Shown here: piece by piece, positions 23,002 to 30,590 of the stretch
Layout: each line of letters starts with the position of its first letter
Position numbering within the stretch: the stretch's first letter is position 1
NCBI GenBank assembly: GCA_025352235.1
Contig: JANXTU010000178.1
Coordinates: forward strand, 1-33,094
DNA from: Fimbriiglobus sp.
Lineage (GTDB): Bacteria > Planctomycetota > Planctomycetia > Gemmatales > Gemmataceae
DNA length: 33,094 bases
Direction: 5' to 3'
Notes under the pieces: generated by a model
Database searches by the model: none
Told to the model about the DNA's origin: nothing
The model's input: only the letters and a program-made list of their open reading frames with translations
Translations under genes and position numbers: made by a program

Positions 23002-24092
23002 AATTCGCCTCCGCGAAATAGTCCCGCCGTCCGGTAGAGCCGATTGGCCAACACGGGGAAGGGGGTGAACAAGGGTTTGAGACAGTCTTCGGCGCGGACG
23101 ATCGGGTCCAGCGACACGGGCATGCGGGCGTAGCTTTGGCTGCGGCAGCGGGCATCAATCAACCAGCGTGACAGGCGGTTGACGAAGCCGAAGTCGCCGC
23201 GGAACTGGACTGCAAACTGGTCCCAAGGCACCTCGGCGCGGACGTAGCCCCAGTTCGGCGCGAGTTGCGAACCGCCGGCGAGTTTTAGGAACCACGTCGC
23301 AACGGAGATTCGACCTTCGTTCTTGCCATCGACGCCGACGATTTTGAACACCGGCGTGCGCTGACCGGGTCGCAGGTTCAACAGCGTCCGCCAGCCGGCG
23401 TCGTGCAAGTAGGCGGCTTCTTGCATCTTGGCGATACCGATGAGCAGCGGGGAATCGGCCGGGGGGTTCCCGGTGACGCGGCTCAGCGGGCCGTCGACCA
23501 GCGTCGGCACACCGCGGTCCACGGCCAGGGCCAACCGTTCCAGATTCTTCATCTCTTCGACGGCGCGGACGCGGGCTTGGGATCGCATCGCCTCGTAGTC
23601 GAACGGGCTGAACTCGGTGAGGTCCGGGAGATTCGCGGGCAGGACGCGGAGTCGCAGTTCGGACTTGTTCGCCATGTCGGCGGCGAACGCTTCGACATCC
23701 TCCCACGGGAACGGATCGGCGACGAAACTGAGTACGCGGTCGACGGCGGCGAACTCGCGCTCGAAGCGCCGGCCGACACTGCGGAGGGCCACGGCGCCGA
23801 CTTCCGAGAGCAACAGGGGAATGGGCCAGCCGAGTTCGGTTTTTACGCACAGCACCGGATGACCCGTGTGAGAACCGTCTATGAAGCGGACGGGGAACTC
23901 GCCCGGCCGCGCCGGCGTCTCGGCTACGGAAACCGGCACCCAGTCCGCTTCGGCCATTTCCACCGCGCGCTCGACGGCCGATTTGGACTTCTCGTCCCCC
24001 TCCGGTACCAACGGGATGTTCGGCTGCGGCGGGGTCGCGCCGACGGCCGCGGCCCCGTACTTCTTCAAAAAGGGGCTCGGCTCATTCCGCAT
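22998..24092 (-). CDS. NurA-like nuclease
   Basis: Probable 5'-3' nuclease of the NurA family, the partner of HerA. Recognised motifs are the metal-binding RFIDGSHTG (Asp near residue 72) and PTLVDGPLSR (Asp 200). Between them is a helical region containing RAVEEMKNLERLALA. The C-terminal block around ARMPVSLDPIVRAED lies where NurA proteins usually have a pro-leu and Ala-His motif, but the His is not evident, so it may be divergent. It is 364 residues long. The start overlaps the end of the ImmA/IrrE gene by 11 bases, and its TGA overlaps the HerA GTG. The position directly before a HerA gene supports the call. Confidence 0.78.
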   Translation of the reverse strand: MRNEPSPFLKKYGAAAVGATPPQPNIPLVPEGDEKSKSAVERAVEMAEADWVPVSVAETPARPGEFPVRFIDGSHTGHPVLCVKTELGWPIPLLLSEVGAVALRSVGRRFEREFAAVDRVLSFVADPFPWEDVEAFAADMANKSELRLRVLPANLPDLTEFSPFDYEAMRSQARVRAVEEMKNLERLALAVDRGVPTLVDGPLSRVTGNPPADSPLLIGIAKMQEAAYLHDAGWRTLLNLRPGQRTPVFKIVGVDGKNEGRISVATWFLKLAGGSQLAPNWGYVRAEVPWDQFAVQFRGDFGFVNRLSRWLIDARCRSQSYARMPVSLDPIVRAEDCLKPLFTPFPVLANRLYRTAGLFRGGEL

Positions 24093-24687
24093 CGGTCACC
24101 CCCAGGTTTTTGAGGCGGTAGCGGATCGCTTCGCGACTCACGAGCAGTTCCGCCGCTAGCCGGTATGCCAATACTCCGGGCGGGCAAACGCCGTGCTCGG
24201 TCCTCAGCTCTTCGGCCCGCGCCCGCAGCACCGCCTCGGGCATCAGCAACTCCGCGGCGAAGGCGTTCGCTTCGCGCTCCATCGGGTCCTTCGCGTCGAG
24301 GGAATCTTCGATCACCGCATCGGCGCGGTACCGTCCGAGTCGATCCCGGTGCAAGACGGCGTGGCCGAGTTCGTGCGCGGCGGAGAAACGCTGCCGGACG
24401 AGCGGGTTCTCCGAATCGCAAGAAACATAGGCCCACGCGTGCATTTCGGAAACGAAGAGAAACCCGGACAGCCGCTCGGCGGGGTCGCCGACATCTCCGA
24501 CGTTCACCCCCTGCGATTGCAGGTGCTCGGCGACGAGGCCACGCGTGAGGTCGGGGAGGGCGAAGTGCGTCACGCGCGGCTTGGCCATCTCGCGGAAGAA
24601 GCGATTGAGCGGGACGGGGCCCCGGATCGAGGGATCGACGGGGAGGCCGAAGTCCCTCCGCAACCGGGCGACGGTTTCGGCGATCAT
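24082..24687 (-). CDS. ImmA/IrrE-family metallo-endopeptidase
   Basis: A 201-residue zinc protease of the COG2856 family. Relatives cleave repressors: ImmA removes a mobile-element repressor, and IrrE/PprI of Deinococcus cleaves DdrO after DNA damage. The zinc motif is FSAAHELGHAVLH (HELGH at 105-109), with the third ligand in MEREANAFAAELLMP (Glu 139). The end, LLVSREAIRYRLKNLGV, is the family's usual C-terminal helix. There is no N-terminal DNA-binding domain. GGAGGA precedes the ATG, which overlaps the stop of the gene upstream (ATGA). Its place between a sigma operon head and end-resection enzymes suggests a switch for the operon. No Cro/CI- or DdrO-type repressor target is seen nearby. 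Confidence 0.85.
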   Translation of the reverse strand: MIAETVARLRRDFGLPVDPSIRGPVPLNRFFREMAKPRVTHFALPDLTRGLVAEHLQSQGVNVGDVGDPAERLSGFLFVSEMHAWAYVSCDSENPLVRQRFSAAHELGHAVLHRDRLGRYRADAVIEDSLDAKDPMEREANAFAAELLMPEAVLRARAEELRTEHGVCPPGVLAYRLAAELLVSREAIRYRLKNLGVTDAE

Positions 24688-25220
24688 CGGCGATCCTCCG
24701 GCTTCGGGGCGGCTCGGGCCGCGAGCTGAAATTCCCGTTCGGCCCCGGCTCGCAGTTCGAGCTTGATAATCCCCGAGTAAAAGGCCTCCCAGTACGATTC
24801 GCCCGCCCCGCCGAATTGGGCTTCCGCCCACGCGACGAATTTCGAGAAGCCGAGGTCGCTCGGGATCGTCGCGGCGGCGCTCAGGAGTCGCTCGTTCAGC
24901 GCGTACGCAGCGGCCGGCAGGCCGGCGGGGGGATGCCGGAGGAGTTCCCGCGCCACGTCGCCGACGGTGACCGGGCCGCCCTCCGGTCGGAGGATCTCCG
25001 CGCTTTTCAAATGGGTTTCCACCGCCGCGCCGACGATCCTTGCCGCCTCGCGATCGTCGCGCTCGCGGTCGTCCGCGTCGATGGCGGCTTCGATCTCGAA
25101 CAGCGTTCGCTCGAGTTCGGGGTCGAATGCGGCATCGTCCCACATCCGGTCGAGGGCCGGGAAATCGCCGGCATCCAACGCCGCGAGGTACGCTTCGGTC
25201 AATCGATCGAGGTCGTTCAC
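24684..25220 (-). CDS. Unknown 178-residue protein coupled to a sigma factor
   Basis: I do not recognise this protein. It starts at a GTG overlapping the sigma stop (GTGA) and ends overlapping the protease ATG (ATGA), so translation is coupled on both sides. It is acidic at the N-terminus (repeated Asp/Glu, for example DPELERTLFEIEAAIDADDRERDDREAAR) and mostly helical. A later part has FSKFVAWAEAQFGG and ESYWEAFYSGIIKLEL. No transmembrane helix, Cys/His zinc motif or signal peptide is seen. Position after a sigma gene would suit an anti-sigma factor, but nothing in the sequence shows it; a regulator of the protease or a specificity factor are alternatives. Confidence 0.75.
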   Translation of the reverse strand: MNDLDRLTEAYLAALDAGDFPALDRMWDDAAFDPELERTLFEIEAAIDADDRERDDREAARIVGAAVETHLKSAEILRPEGGPVTVGDVARELLRHPPAGLPAAAYALNERLLSAAATIPSDLGFSKFVAWAEAQFGGAGESYWEAFYSGIIKLELRAGAEREFQLAARAAPKPEDRR

Positions 25221-25801
25221 GATGGGCCCCCTCGCAGGCTCGGCGACAACAATTGGAACAATTCTTTTTTGGCCCGGTAGAGTTTGACGCGCACGTTCGC
25301 CGGCGTCAGGCCGACGACGCCGGCGATCTCTTCGGATTTCAGCCTGTCGAAGAAAGTCAGTTCGAGGATTCGCCGGTTCAAAGAGTCGAGCAAACCCAGC
25401 GCGCCGCGGACCGCGGCTCGATCCGCCTCGCGGGAGAAGCGATCTTCCACAGACTCGGTCGGGTCGATCAGCAGGTGGACTGCCGGATCGCTCCGATGCT
25501 TTCGGGTTGTCGCATAGTTTCGCATAGCGATGTTTTGAACGAATCCGCGGATCCAGACGGCCACGCTACCGAGTCGCGTCGGGTCGAAGCTCGACGCTTT
25601 GGCCAACGCCTTGGCTTGCGCTTCGGCCGCCAAATCCTCGGCGTCGCTATCGAGTTCCAATTTCGAGGAGTAGGACTTCCTGCGGCTGAGAAAGATACGG
25701 GCACCGATCAAAATCTTCCGGAGCGTGTCGGGATCGCCCAGTGCCGTCCGCACCGGGCACGGCTGCGTTACGGTGGGCGGCGGGTCGAGGACATGGGCCA
25801 T
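25217..25801 (-). CDS. ECF-like sigma factor heading the SbcCD-HerA-NurA operon
   Basis: A 194-residue ECF-like sigma factor. Region 2 is LDSDAEDLAAEAQAKALAK with GSVAVWIRGFVQNIAMRNY. Region 4 is NRRILELTFFDRLKSEEIAGVVGLTPANVRVKLYRAKKELFQ. The ATG at 25801 has no strong Shine-Dalgarno site, and a longer TTG reading is unlikely. Its stop overlaps the next gene (GTGA), so it is the first gene of a seven-gene transcript. The upstream motif at 25837-25853 matches the one before the other minus-strand ECF sigma gene. No classical membrane anti-sigma factor follows. Confidence 0.85.
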   Translation of the reverse strand: MAHVLDPPPTVTQPCPVRTALGDPDTLRKILIGARIFLSRRKSYSSKLELDSDAEDLAAEAQAKALAKASSFDPTRLGSVAVWIRGFVQNIAMRNYATTRKHRSDPAVHLLIDPTESVEDRFSREADRAAVRGALGLLDSLNRRILELTFFDRLKSEEIAGVVGLTPANVRVKLYRAKKELFQLLSPSLRGGPS

Positions 25802-26021
25802 AGTAAGACACCCGGGCAAACGTGGGGGGCGATCAGCGTTCTATTCCCAGTCGCGTCGGGAGTGTTACGGAATATTTGAGAATCAGACTCCGGCCCTACC
25901 ATCCGAGGCACCCACAGCTTCATGAAATCTTCGCGTCCCGTTCACGTGTTCCTCCCGATGCGTTTCTAATCTGAGTGCGTTGGTCCGCTTGGACCGGTTT
26001 ATTTCCACGGGAGGTTCGGCT
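25802..26021. promoter_or_regulatory. Divergent control region of the repair operon and second DUF1559 gene
   Basis: On the minus strand, CGACTGGGAATAGAACG (25837-25853) resembles the upstream motif of the ECF gene at 17328. Toward the plus-strand gene is a perfect palindrome, GGTCC-GCTT-GGACC (25982-25995), 26 bases before the ATG at 26022, which could be an operator or a short hairpin. GGAGG lies before that ATG. No gene is seen in the gap. Confidence 0.4.
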
Positions 26022-27089
26022 ATGAAGTCCTCGGGACGACGATCCGCGTTTACGCTGATCGAACTGTTGGTAGTCATCGCGATCATCGCGATCTTGATCG
26101 GTCTGCTGTTACCCGCCGTGCAAAAGGTCCGCGAAGCGGCCGCGCGGATGCAGTGCAGCAACAACTTGAAGCAAATGGGCCTCGGATTCCACAACTTTGA
26201 AAGCGCGAACCAACACTTCCCCACGGGTGGCCAAGACGGCGATCCGAAAGCGATCACCACGGGTGGAACACCGAACCCGGCCGGGTACAACTACGGTGAA
26301 GCGCCGGGCCAGTACGAAGGTTCGACCTGCTGCCGCGCGGCCACGCGTAGCGGCTGGAACTGGATGTATCAAATCTTGCCGTACATCGAGCAAGACAACG
26401 TTCACCGCCTCGGTCGCGACGACCCACCCTTCTGGCCGAACGTCCTGAACAACGGGGGCGAAGACGATGTCGCCCGGCAGTTGATCAAGATTTATTACTG
26501 TCCGACCCGGCGGTCGCCGACCGCCTACGGCACAGCTCTGTTCGGTCGATCGGACTACGCCGGTTCCGCCGGGTACTACCAAGGCGAAGTCCACGAGGGA
26601 TTCGGCGACATCCCCGCTCCGCCCATTGGTATGACCCCGCGCCGGAACGAACGCACCCTCGAAAACTTCGGTGACTTCGGCGGCCGCAAGGGGATGCTGG
26701 TTTGGCCGGGTCAAGGGGCGCGGCGTCGGATTGCCGACGTGACCGACGGTTTGTCGAACACGATCATGGTGGCCGAGAAGGCACTCCCGAAGACCCGTCA
26801 AGGAGCGGATGGAGGCGATAACGAACGCTGGCAGAATAGCGGCTGGGACGAAGACAACATTCGCTACCACTTTCCACCGCTGGGCGATACGGATCCGATG
26901 AACATTCCCGTGAGCAGCACCGGTGGCACAGTTTGGCGGCGCTACTTCGGTTCAGCTCACACCGGCGGTTTGAATGCCGTGTACGGCGACGGTTCGGTTC
27001 ACTTCATCCGGTTCGGCGTCGACCCGGTGACTTACATGCGGGCGGTCGTCGCCGACGACGGCCAAGCGTTCGATGCCAGCCAATTGTGA
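26022..27089 (+). CDS. DUF1559 protein with prepilin-type N-terminus (second)
   Basis: A 355-residue DUF1559 protein, close to the first one in its N-terminal 50 residues ([38 protein letters not shown]) but different in the rest. It would be processed and anchored by the hydrophobic helix outside the cytoplasm. Later blocks include TSTC-type cysteines ([15 protein letters not shown]), [24 protein letters not shown] and the C-terminal [22 protein letters not shown]. It lacks the paired CSGC motifs of the first copy. Two small lipoproteins follow, the first after 21 bases, a common planctomycete arrangement. Confidence 0.9.
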   Translation: MKSSGRRSAFTLIELLVVIAIIAILIGLLLPAVQKVREAAARMQCSNNLKQMGLGFHNFESANQHFPTGGQDGDPKAITTGGTPNPAGYNYGEAPGQYEGSTCCRAATRSGWNWMYQILPYIEQDNVHRLGRDDPPFWPNVLNNGGEDDVARQLIKIYYCPTRRSPTAYGTALFGRSDYAGSAGYYQGEVHEGFGDIPAPPIGMTPRRNERTLENFGDFGGRKGMLVWPGQGARRRIADVTDGLSNTIMVAEKALPKTRQGADGGDNERWQNSGWDEDNIRYHFPPLGDTDPMNIPVSSTGGTVWRRYFGSAHTGGLNAVYGDGSVHFIRFGVDPVTYMRAVVADDGQAFDASQL

Positions 27090-27110
27090 TGTTGCAAAGG
27101 AGTTTTTGCC

Positions 27111-27302
27111 ATGCGTCGTTTGATTTTGATCCCGGTGGTCGCCGCAGTCGTCTTGGCCACCGGGTGCAGCGGTGGCAACAAAACCGAGTTGAACGACCGC
27201 CAAATGACCGAAGAAGAGAAGGCTAAGATGAAAGCGGAAGACTCTCAGGTCGAAGACGAAGAGAGTCAGGGGAAAGTCAAAGGCGGCAAGAAAGCCAAGT
27301 GA
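27111..27302 (+). CDS. Small charged lipoprotein
   Basis: A 63-residue predicted lipoprotein. AAAGGAG lies before the ATG. The signal peptide MRRLILIPVVAAVVLATGC ends in a lipobox (ATGC) with the Cys at residue 19. The mature part is short and almost only charged (TEEEKAKMKAED, QVEDEESQGKVKGGKKAK) and is probably disordered. It sits 21 bases after the DUF1559 gene and just before an intrinsic terminator, so the two form one transcript. The function is unknown. Confidence 0.8.
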   Translation: MRRLILIPVVAAVVLATGCSGGNKTELNDRQMTEEEKAKMKAEDSQVEDEESQGKVKGGKKAK

Positions 27303-27319
27303 CCAAGTGAGTTCGACGA

Positions 27320-27357
27320 GCAGACGGATATCTGAGGGATTCCGTCTGCATTTTTTT
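27320..27357 (+). terminator. Intrinsic (rho-independent) terminator
   Basis: GCAGACGGA (27320-27328) and TCCGTCTGC (27341-27349) form a perfect 9-bp stem with a 12-base loop, followed by A and seven T. This is the only textbook intrinsic terminator I found in the window; it ends the DUF1559-lipoprotein transcript. Confidence 0.9.
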
Positions 27358-27377
27358 ACTTACAGTGCGAGACCGCC

Positions 27378-27968
27378 ATGCTCCGATATTCATTTATAAT
27401 CGTGGCCATCGCCATGGCCGGGTGCAGTCCATCCGTTTCAAAAACGGATAGTGTTCCCGTTTTGCCGATTCAGCCCACGGGAACCAAAACGGAATTCGTC
27501 GAGTATGTGCGATGGGCCAAATACAAACCGGGCACCACGATGGTGAAGAGGACGATCACCGAAGAAAAAGGGAACCCGTCGAAGACGATCGAAACGACCA
27601 CGAGCAAACTTATGGAGCTGACGGCCGAATACGCCGTCGTCGAAACGCACTTGACGGGTACGCGGTTCGACGGTGTCAAAATGGATACTCTGCCGGTGAC
27701 GCAAAAGATCAGCCGCTACTTTTACCTGCAAGAGAATGCCAAAGTCGACAAAGCGGACAAGACGAAACCGGAGACGGTGACGATGGCCGGGAAGAGCTAC
27801 CAAGCGTCCGTCAGCAGTGGCAAAGACCGCAACGAGGCCGGGGAAGTGACGTCCACGGTTTGGTCGAGCGATGAGGTGCCGGGTGGCCTGCTCAAGTCGG
27901 AAACCTTGATCCAAGCCACCGGCAAATTGATGACCATCGAACTGATCGAACTGAAACCTGCCAAGTGA
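27378..27968 (+). CDS. Lipoprotein of unknown function
   Basis: A 196-residue predicted lipoprotein. The signal sequence MLRYSFIIVAIAMAGC has the lipobox MAGC with Cys at 16. The mature part is mostly beta-type sequence with many Thr and Lys (TMVKRTITEEKGNPSKTIET, ETVTMAGKSYQ, STVWSSDEVPGGLLKSET). It starts after the intrinsic terminator of the gene before it, so it probably has its own promoter, which I could not place. No Shine-Dalgarno site is obvious. It ends 3 bases from the convergent rtcB stop. I do not recognise a family. Confidence 0.75.
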   Translation: MLRYSFIIVAIAMAGCSPSVSKTDSVPVLPIQPTGTKTEFVEYVRWAKYKPGTTMVKRTITEEKGNPSKTIETTTSKLMELTAEYAVVETHLTGTRFDGVKMDTLPVTQKISRYFYLQENAKVDKADKTKPETVTMAGKSYQASVSSGKDRNEAGEVTSTVWSSDEVPGGLLKSETLIQATGKLMTIELIELKPAK

Positions 27969-27971
27969 CCG

Positions 27972-29435
27972 TCACCCCTTGATCACCCCGATGGGCCGCA
28001 TGCGGGCGACCTTCTTGCTCAGCCCCGCATCGTGGACCACCTCGACCACGTGGTCGACGTTCTTGTACGCTTTCGGTTGCTCTTCGGCCAAGCCCTGTCG
28101 GCTGCTGCTCATCGCGATCACGCCCCGCGCCTCCAACTCTTTGTCGATGCGCCGACCGACGGCGTCCTTCACCGCGGCGGTGCGGCTCATGGCCCGTCCG
28201 GCCCCGTGGCAGGTCGTGCCGAAAGTGCGTTCCATGCTGCCCGGCTGGCCCACGAGAACCCACGACGCCCGTCCCATATCGCCGGGGATGATGACGGGCT
28301 GGCCGGTCTTTTGAAACGCCGCCGGCAGCTCCGGGTGCCCGGCCGGGAAGGCCCGCGTCGCCCCCTTGCGGTGGACCCAGACCTTCTTGAGCTTCCCTTC
28401 GACCGTGTGCTCTTCGAGCTTCGCGATGTTATGGGCGACATCGTAAAGGAGGTCCATGCCGAGGTCCGTCCACGGGCGACCGAAGACGCCGGCGAAGACT
28501 TCGCGCGTCTGCTGCATGAGCAACTGCCGGTTGGTGAAGCCGAAGTTCGCGGCGGCCCGCATCGCGGCGATATACTTCTTTCCTTCCGGAGAATCGGCCG
28601 GGGCGCAGGCCAACTGGCGGTCCGGCAGCACAATGCCGTACTTGCCCGGCGCGTCCCGGAACGCGGCGAGGGCGTCGTCGCACACTTGGTAGCCAAGGCC
28701 GCGCGATCCGGAGTGGATCATCACGCAGATTTGGTTCAGTTCCAGCCCGAATGCCTCCGCGACGTCCGCATCGCAGACTTGATCGACAACTTGCACTTCG
28801 AGGAAGTGGTTGCCGCTGCCGAGGGTGCCGCACTGGTCGCTGCCGCGCTTCACGGCGTGGTCGCTGACCTGCTCGGGGTCGCCGCCGTCGATGTGCCCGT
28901 TGGCCTCGGTGTGTAATAAATCTTGGGGTACGCCGAGGTCGCGGTCGATGGCGAACGCGACGCCCTCGCCCATGAGTTTGCGCGTTTCTTTCGAGTCGAA
29001 CTTGTACTTGCCGCTGCGGCCGACGCCGGCGGGGACGCTGTAAAAGAGCGCCTTGATGAGTTCACGCAGGTGCGGCTTCACGTCGTCGAGGAACAGGTTC
29101 GTCTTTACCAAACGGACGCCGCAGTTGATGTCGTAGCCGACGCCGCCGGGGGAAATGACGCCCCCTTCGGCCGGGTCGGTGGCGCAGACGCCGCCGATGC
29201 AGAACCCGTAACCCCAGTGGATGTCGGGCATGGCGAAACTACCGACTTGGATCCCCGGTAAGGTGGCGACGTTCGCCACCTGATCGAGGGCTTGGTCGTT
29301 GCGGATCGATTCCATCAACCGCGCGTTGGCGAAGACGAGGCCGTCAACGCGCATGTCGGCGCGGTACGATTTCGGAATCCGGTAGCAGTTCGGGTCGACC
29401 TGTTCGAGCGGCCCGCTGAATGTGCCCTTGGCCAT
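27972..29435 (-). CDS. rtcB: RNA-splicing ligase RtcB
   Basis: GTP- and Mn-dependent ligase joining RNA 2',3'-cyclic phosphate (or 3'-phosphate) to 5'-OH ends, used in RNA repair and tRNA splicing. I start at MAKGTFSG because GGAG sits seven bases upstream; a start eight codons earlier (MEFE) is possible. Length is 487 aa. Metal-site motifs: PDIHWGYGFCIGGVCATD, GGVGYDINCGVRL, GSGNHFLEVQ and MIHSGSRGLG. The guanylylated His is in TTCHGAGRAMSR, with the nearby GDMGRASWVLVG loop; the family C-terminus MRPIGVIKG is present. Archease is encoded upstream on the same strand. Confidence 0.96.
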   Translation of the reverse strand: MAKGTFSGPLEQVDPNCYRIPKSYRADMRVDGLVFANARLMESIRNDQALDQVANVATLPGIQVGSFAMPDIHWGYGFCIGGVCATDPAEGGVISPGGVGYDINCGVRLVKTNLFLDDVKPHLRELIKALFYSVPAGVGRSGKYKFDSKETRKLMGEGVAFAIDRDLGVPQDLLHTEANGHIDGGDPEQVSDHAVKRGSDQCGTLGSGNHFLEVQVVDQVCDADVAEAFGLELNQICVMIHSGSRGLGYQVCDDALAAFRDAPGKYGIVLPDRQLACAPADSPEGKKYIAAMRAAANFGFTNRQLLMQQTREVFAGVFGRPWTDLGMDLLYDVAHNIAKLEEHTVEGKLKKVWVHRKGATRAFPAGHPELPAAFQKTGQPVIIPGDMGRASWVLVGQPGSMERTFGTTCHGAGRAMSRTAAVKDAVGRRIDKELEARGVIAMSSSRQGLAEEQPKAYKNVDHVVEVVHDAGLSKKVARMRPIGVIKG

Positions 29436-29454
29436 TTCAAACTCCATCGGACTA

Positions 29455-29620
29455 ACCACAGAGGCACAGAGACACCGAGAAGAACAAGATCTTCACCGCA
29501 GAGAAAGAAGAGGGCGCAAAGAAGACCAGATTCAAGAGTTTGGGATGCGCCTCAGACCAACTCGAATTCTCGGCTCTTCTCCGCGTCCTCTGCGGCGAAT
29601 ATTTTCTGTCGTCTCTGTGG
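29455..29620. repeat. MITE-like palindromic element between archease and rtcB
   Basis: Nested inverted arms: outer CCACAGAG (29456-29463) with CTCTGTGG (29613-29620), inner CCGCAGAG (29496-29503) with CTCTGCGG (29589-29596). The purine-rich left half (CACAGAGACACCGAGAAGAA) and pyrimidine-rich right half look like a repeat type that is scattered in many bacterial genomes. No coding frame spans it. It separates two genes that belong to one pathway. Confidence 0.6.
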
Positions 29621-29632
29621 CGAATCCCAGTT

Positions 29633-30043
29633 TCAAATATCGACGATCACTTCCGCGAGGAAGCCGCCGTCGGATTCTTCCAATTTCAAACCGTGGTACG
29701 TGATCGCTTTCACTTCTCGACTGAGCAGATGCCGGGCCGGGTCGAAAGGTTCGCCCGAAATCGTGGCGGTCAGGCCGGTCGCCGTCACGGCGACCTCGAA
29801 CCGACACCACAGCATCCGCGCTTCGTCGGAGCGGTGCAGCAATTCCCGCAGCCAATCGAACAGCAGGTACTCCCGGTCGGTCCCCGCGATGGCGACGACT
29901 TGCGCTTCCCTCGCCCGCACGGCCGCGGGATCGTCGACCAGGCACGCGAGCAGGCACGCCCCCGCCTCGGCGAAGAGGGTGTCCAGGTCCGCCGAACGGA
30001 TGCGCAACCCGAGGTCGGCGGTGTGGTCGAACAGTTCGTGCAT
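29633..30043 (-). CDS. Archease (RtcB activator)
   Basis: A 136-residue archease. Archease speeds guanylylation of RtcB and widens its nucleotide use. Recognised: the N-terminus MHELFDHTADLGLRIRS, the middle YLLFDWLRELLH, and the C-terminal end SREVKAITYHGLKLEESDGG followed by AEVIVDI with the conserved acidic residue. It lies upstream of rtcB on the same strand, about 200 bases away because of an inserted palindromic element. The Shine-Dalgarno site is weak. Confidence 0.93.
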   Translation of the reverse strand: MHELFDHTADLGLRIRSADLDTLFAEAGACLLACLVDDPAAVRAREAQVVAIAGTDREYLLFDWLRELLHRSDEARMLWCRFEVAVTATGLTATISGEPFDPARHLLSREVKAITYHGLKLEESDGGFLAEVIVDI

Positions 30044-30164
30044 GAATGAATCATGGCCCAGCGGACGGACATTCGCAACGGGAGAAAATTCCGACTGGGA
30101 ACTCGCATTACCGTTGACGACCTCCGCGAGAACGAAGCGCCGGTAGTTCGGCGCAGTGGCACGA

Positions 30165-30192
30165 TTGCAAAGGTTTTCGAATCGACTACTAT
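30165..30192 (+). promoter_or_regulatory. Possible promoter of the vWA gene remnant
   Basis: TTGCAA (30165-30170) and TACTAT (30187-30192) are spaced by 16 bases and lie about 50 bases before the ATG at 30243. The rest of the spacer 30044-30242 shows no gene I can support. Confidence 0.35.
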
Positions 30193-30242
30193 CCTGTGCA
30201 TTGCCGTGACCGAACGCATCACCTCAAACCGAGGCTGATCTC

Positions 30243-30470
30243 ATGGCGGAACAGATCCCGTTCGCCGATGTCAAGCTAGCGAACAGTCCCGAACCGCGTT
30301 GCCCATGCGTTTTGTTGGTCGACGTGTCCGGTTCGATGGCGGAGATTGTGGGCGAAAGCGGTAAAGATTTGGGCTACGACATCCAGTAAGACGGGCAGAC
30401 GTACCGCGCTGTCTCGGGAGGCAAGAGCAGGATCGACTTGGTAAACGAGGGGTTGCGCCCTGGGCTGTAA
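30243..30470 (+). pseudogene. Remnant of a vWA-domain protein
   Basis: The first 48 codons read [20 protein letters not shown], then [20 protein letters not shown] and KDLGYDIQ, ending at TAA (30387-30389). The [10 protein letters not shown] part is the MIDAS metal motif (DxSxS) of a von Willebrand A domain, as in TerY-type proteins. The same frame continues after the stop with DGQTYRAVSGGKSRIDLVNEGL, which is the expected continuation, then breaks at 30456 where dispersed repeat copy B starts and a TAA follows. So there is one nonsense mutation and loss of the remaining domain (about 150 residues or more). GAGG lies before the ATG. Confidence 0.78.
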
Positions 30471-30534
30471 AAGTCGGCCCCGTTGTGGGGCGAAGAGAAA
30501 ACTGGACCGCTACGAAAACGTGATGTCCGCTCTA
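30456..30534 (+). repeat. Dispersed hairpin-repeat, copy B
   Basis: Starts CGCCCTGGGCTGTAAAAG, then the hairpin GGCCCC-GTTGT-GGGGC, then the tail ACTGGACCGCTACGAAAAC and TCCGCTCTA. Head and tail both have counterparts in copy A at 5498-5668, although there the tail and head lie on opposite strands. It begins exactly where the vWA reading frame loses family similarity. Confidence 0.6.
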
Positions 30535-30551
30535 ATGTCGTAATGGCGACG

Positions 30552-30584
30552 AATCCGGCTGAAGATGACTTTCAAATAAGCCGA
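30552..30584 (-). repeat. Degenerate copy of the rlmI 3' end
   Basis: Aligned without gaps against 31345-31377, 26 of 33 bases agree. Translated on the minus strand in the rlmI frame it gives SAYLKVIFSRI against SGYLKCILSRV of RlmI. It lies just after the DUF4058-like gene, whose other side borders the real rlmI 3' end, so the two copies flank that gene as direct repeats. Confidence 0.5.
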
Positions 30585-30590
30585 TCCACG

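Noticed and set aside
17403-25801. The HerA-NurA-SbcCD operon as part of a classic defence island
   Set aside because: No integrase, transposase, restriction-modification, toxin-antitoxin or CRISPR genes adjoin it; its neighbours are chromosomal genes. Defence remains only one of two readings.
30053-30238. Possible 61-codon gene between archease and the vWA remnant
   Set aside because: There is no ribosome site, no recognisable family and it overlaps the likely promoter area of both neighbours. It cannot be excluded fully, since it ends 4 bases before the vWA start.
30387-30389. In-frame TAA in the vWA gene as a recoding event like that of the SelW-like gene
   Set aside because: TAA is not used for selenocysteine or pyrrolysine, there is no SECIS-like hairpin, and the gene is also truncated downstream. 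A pseudogene is the simpler reading.
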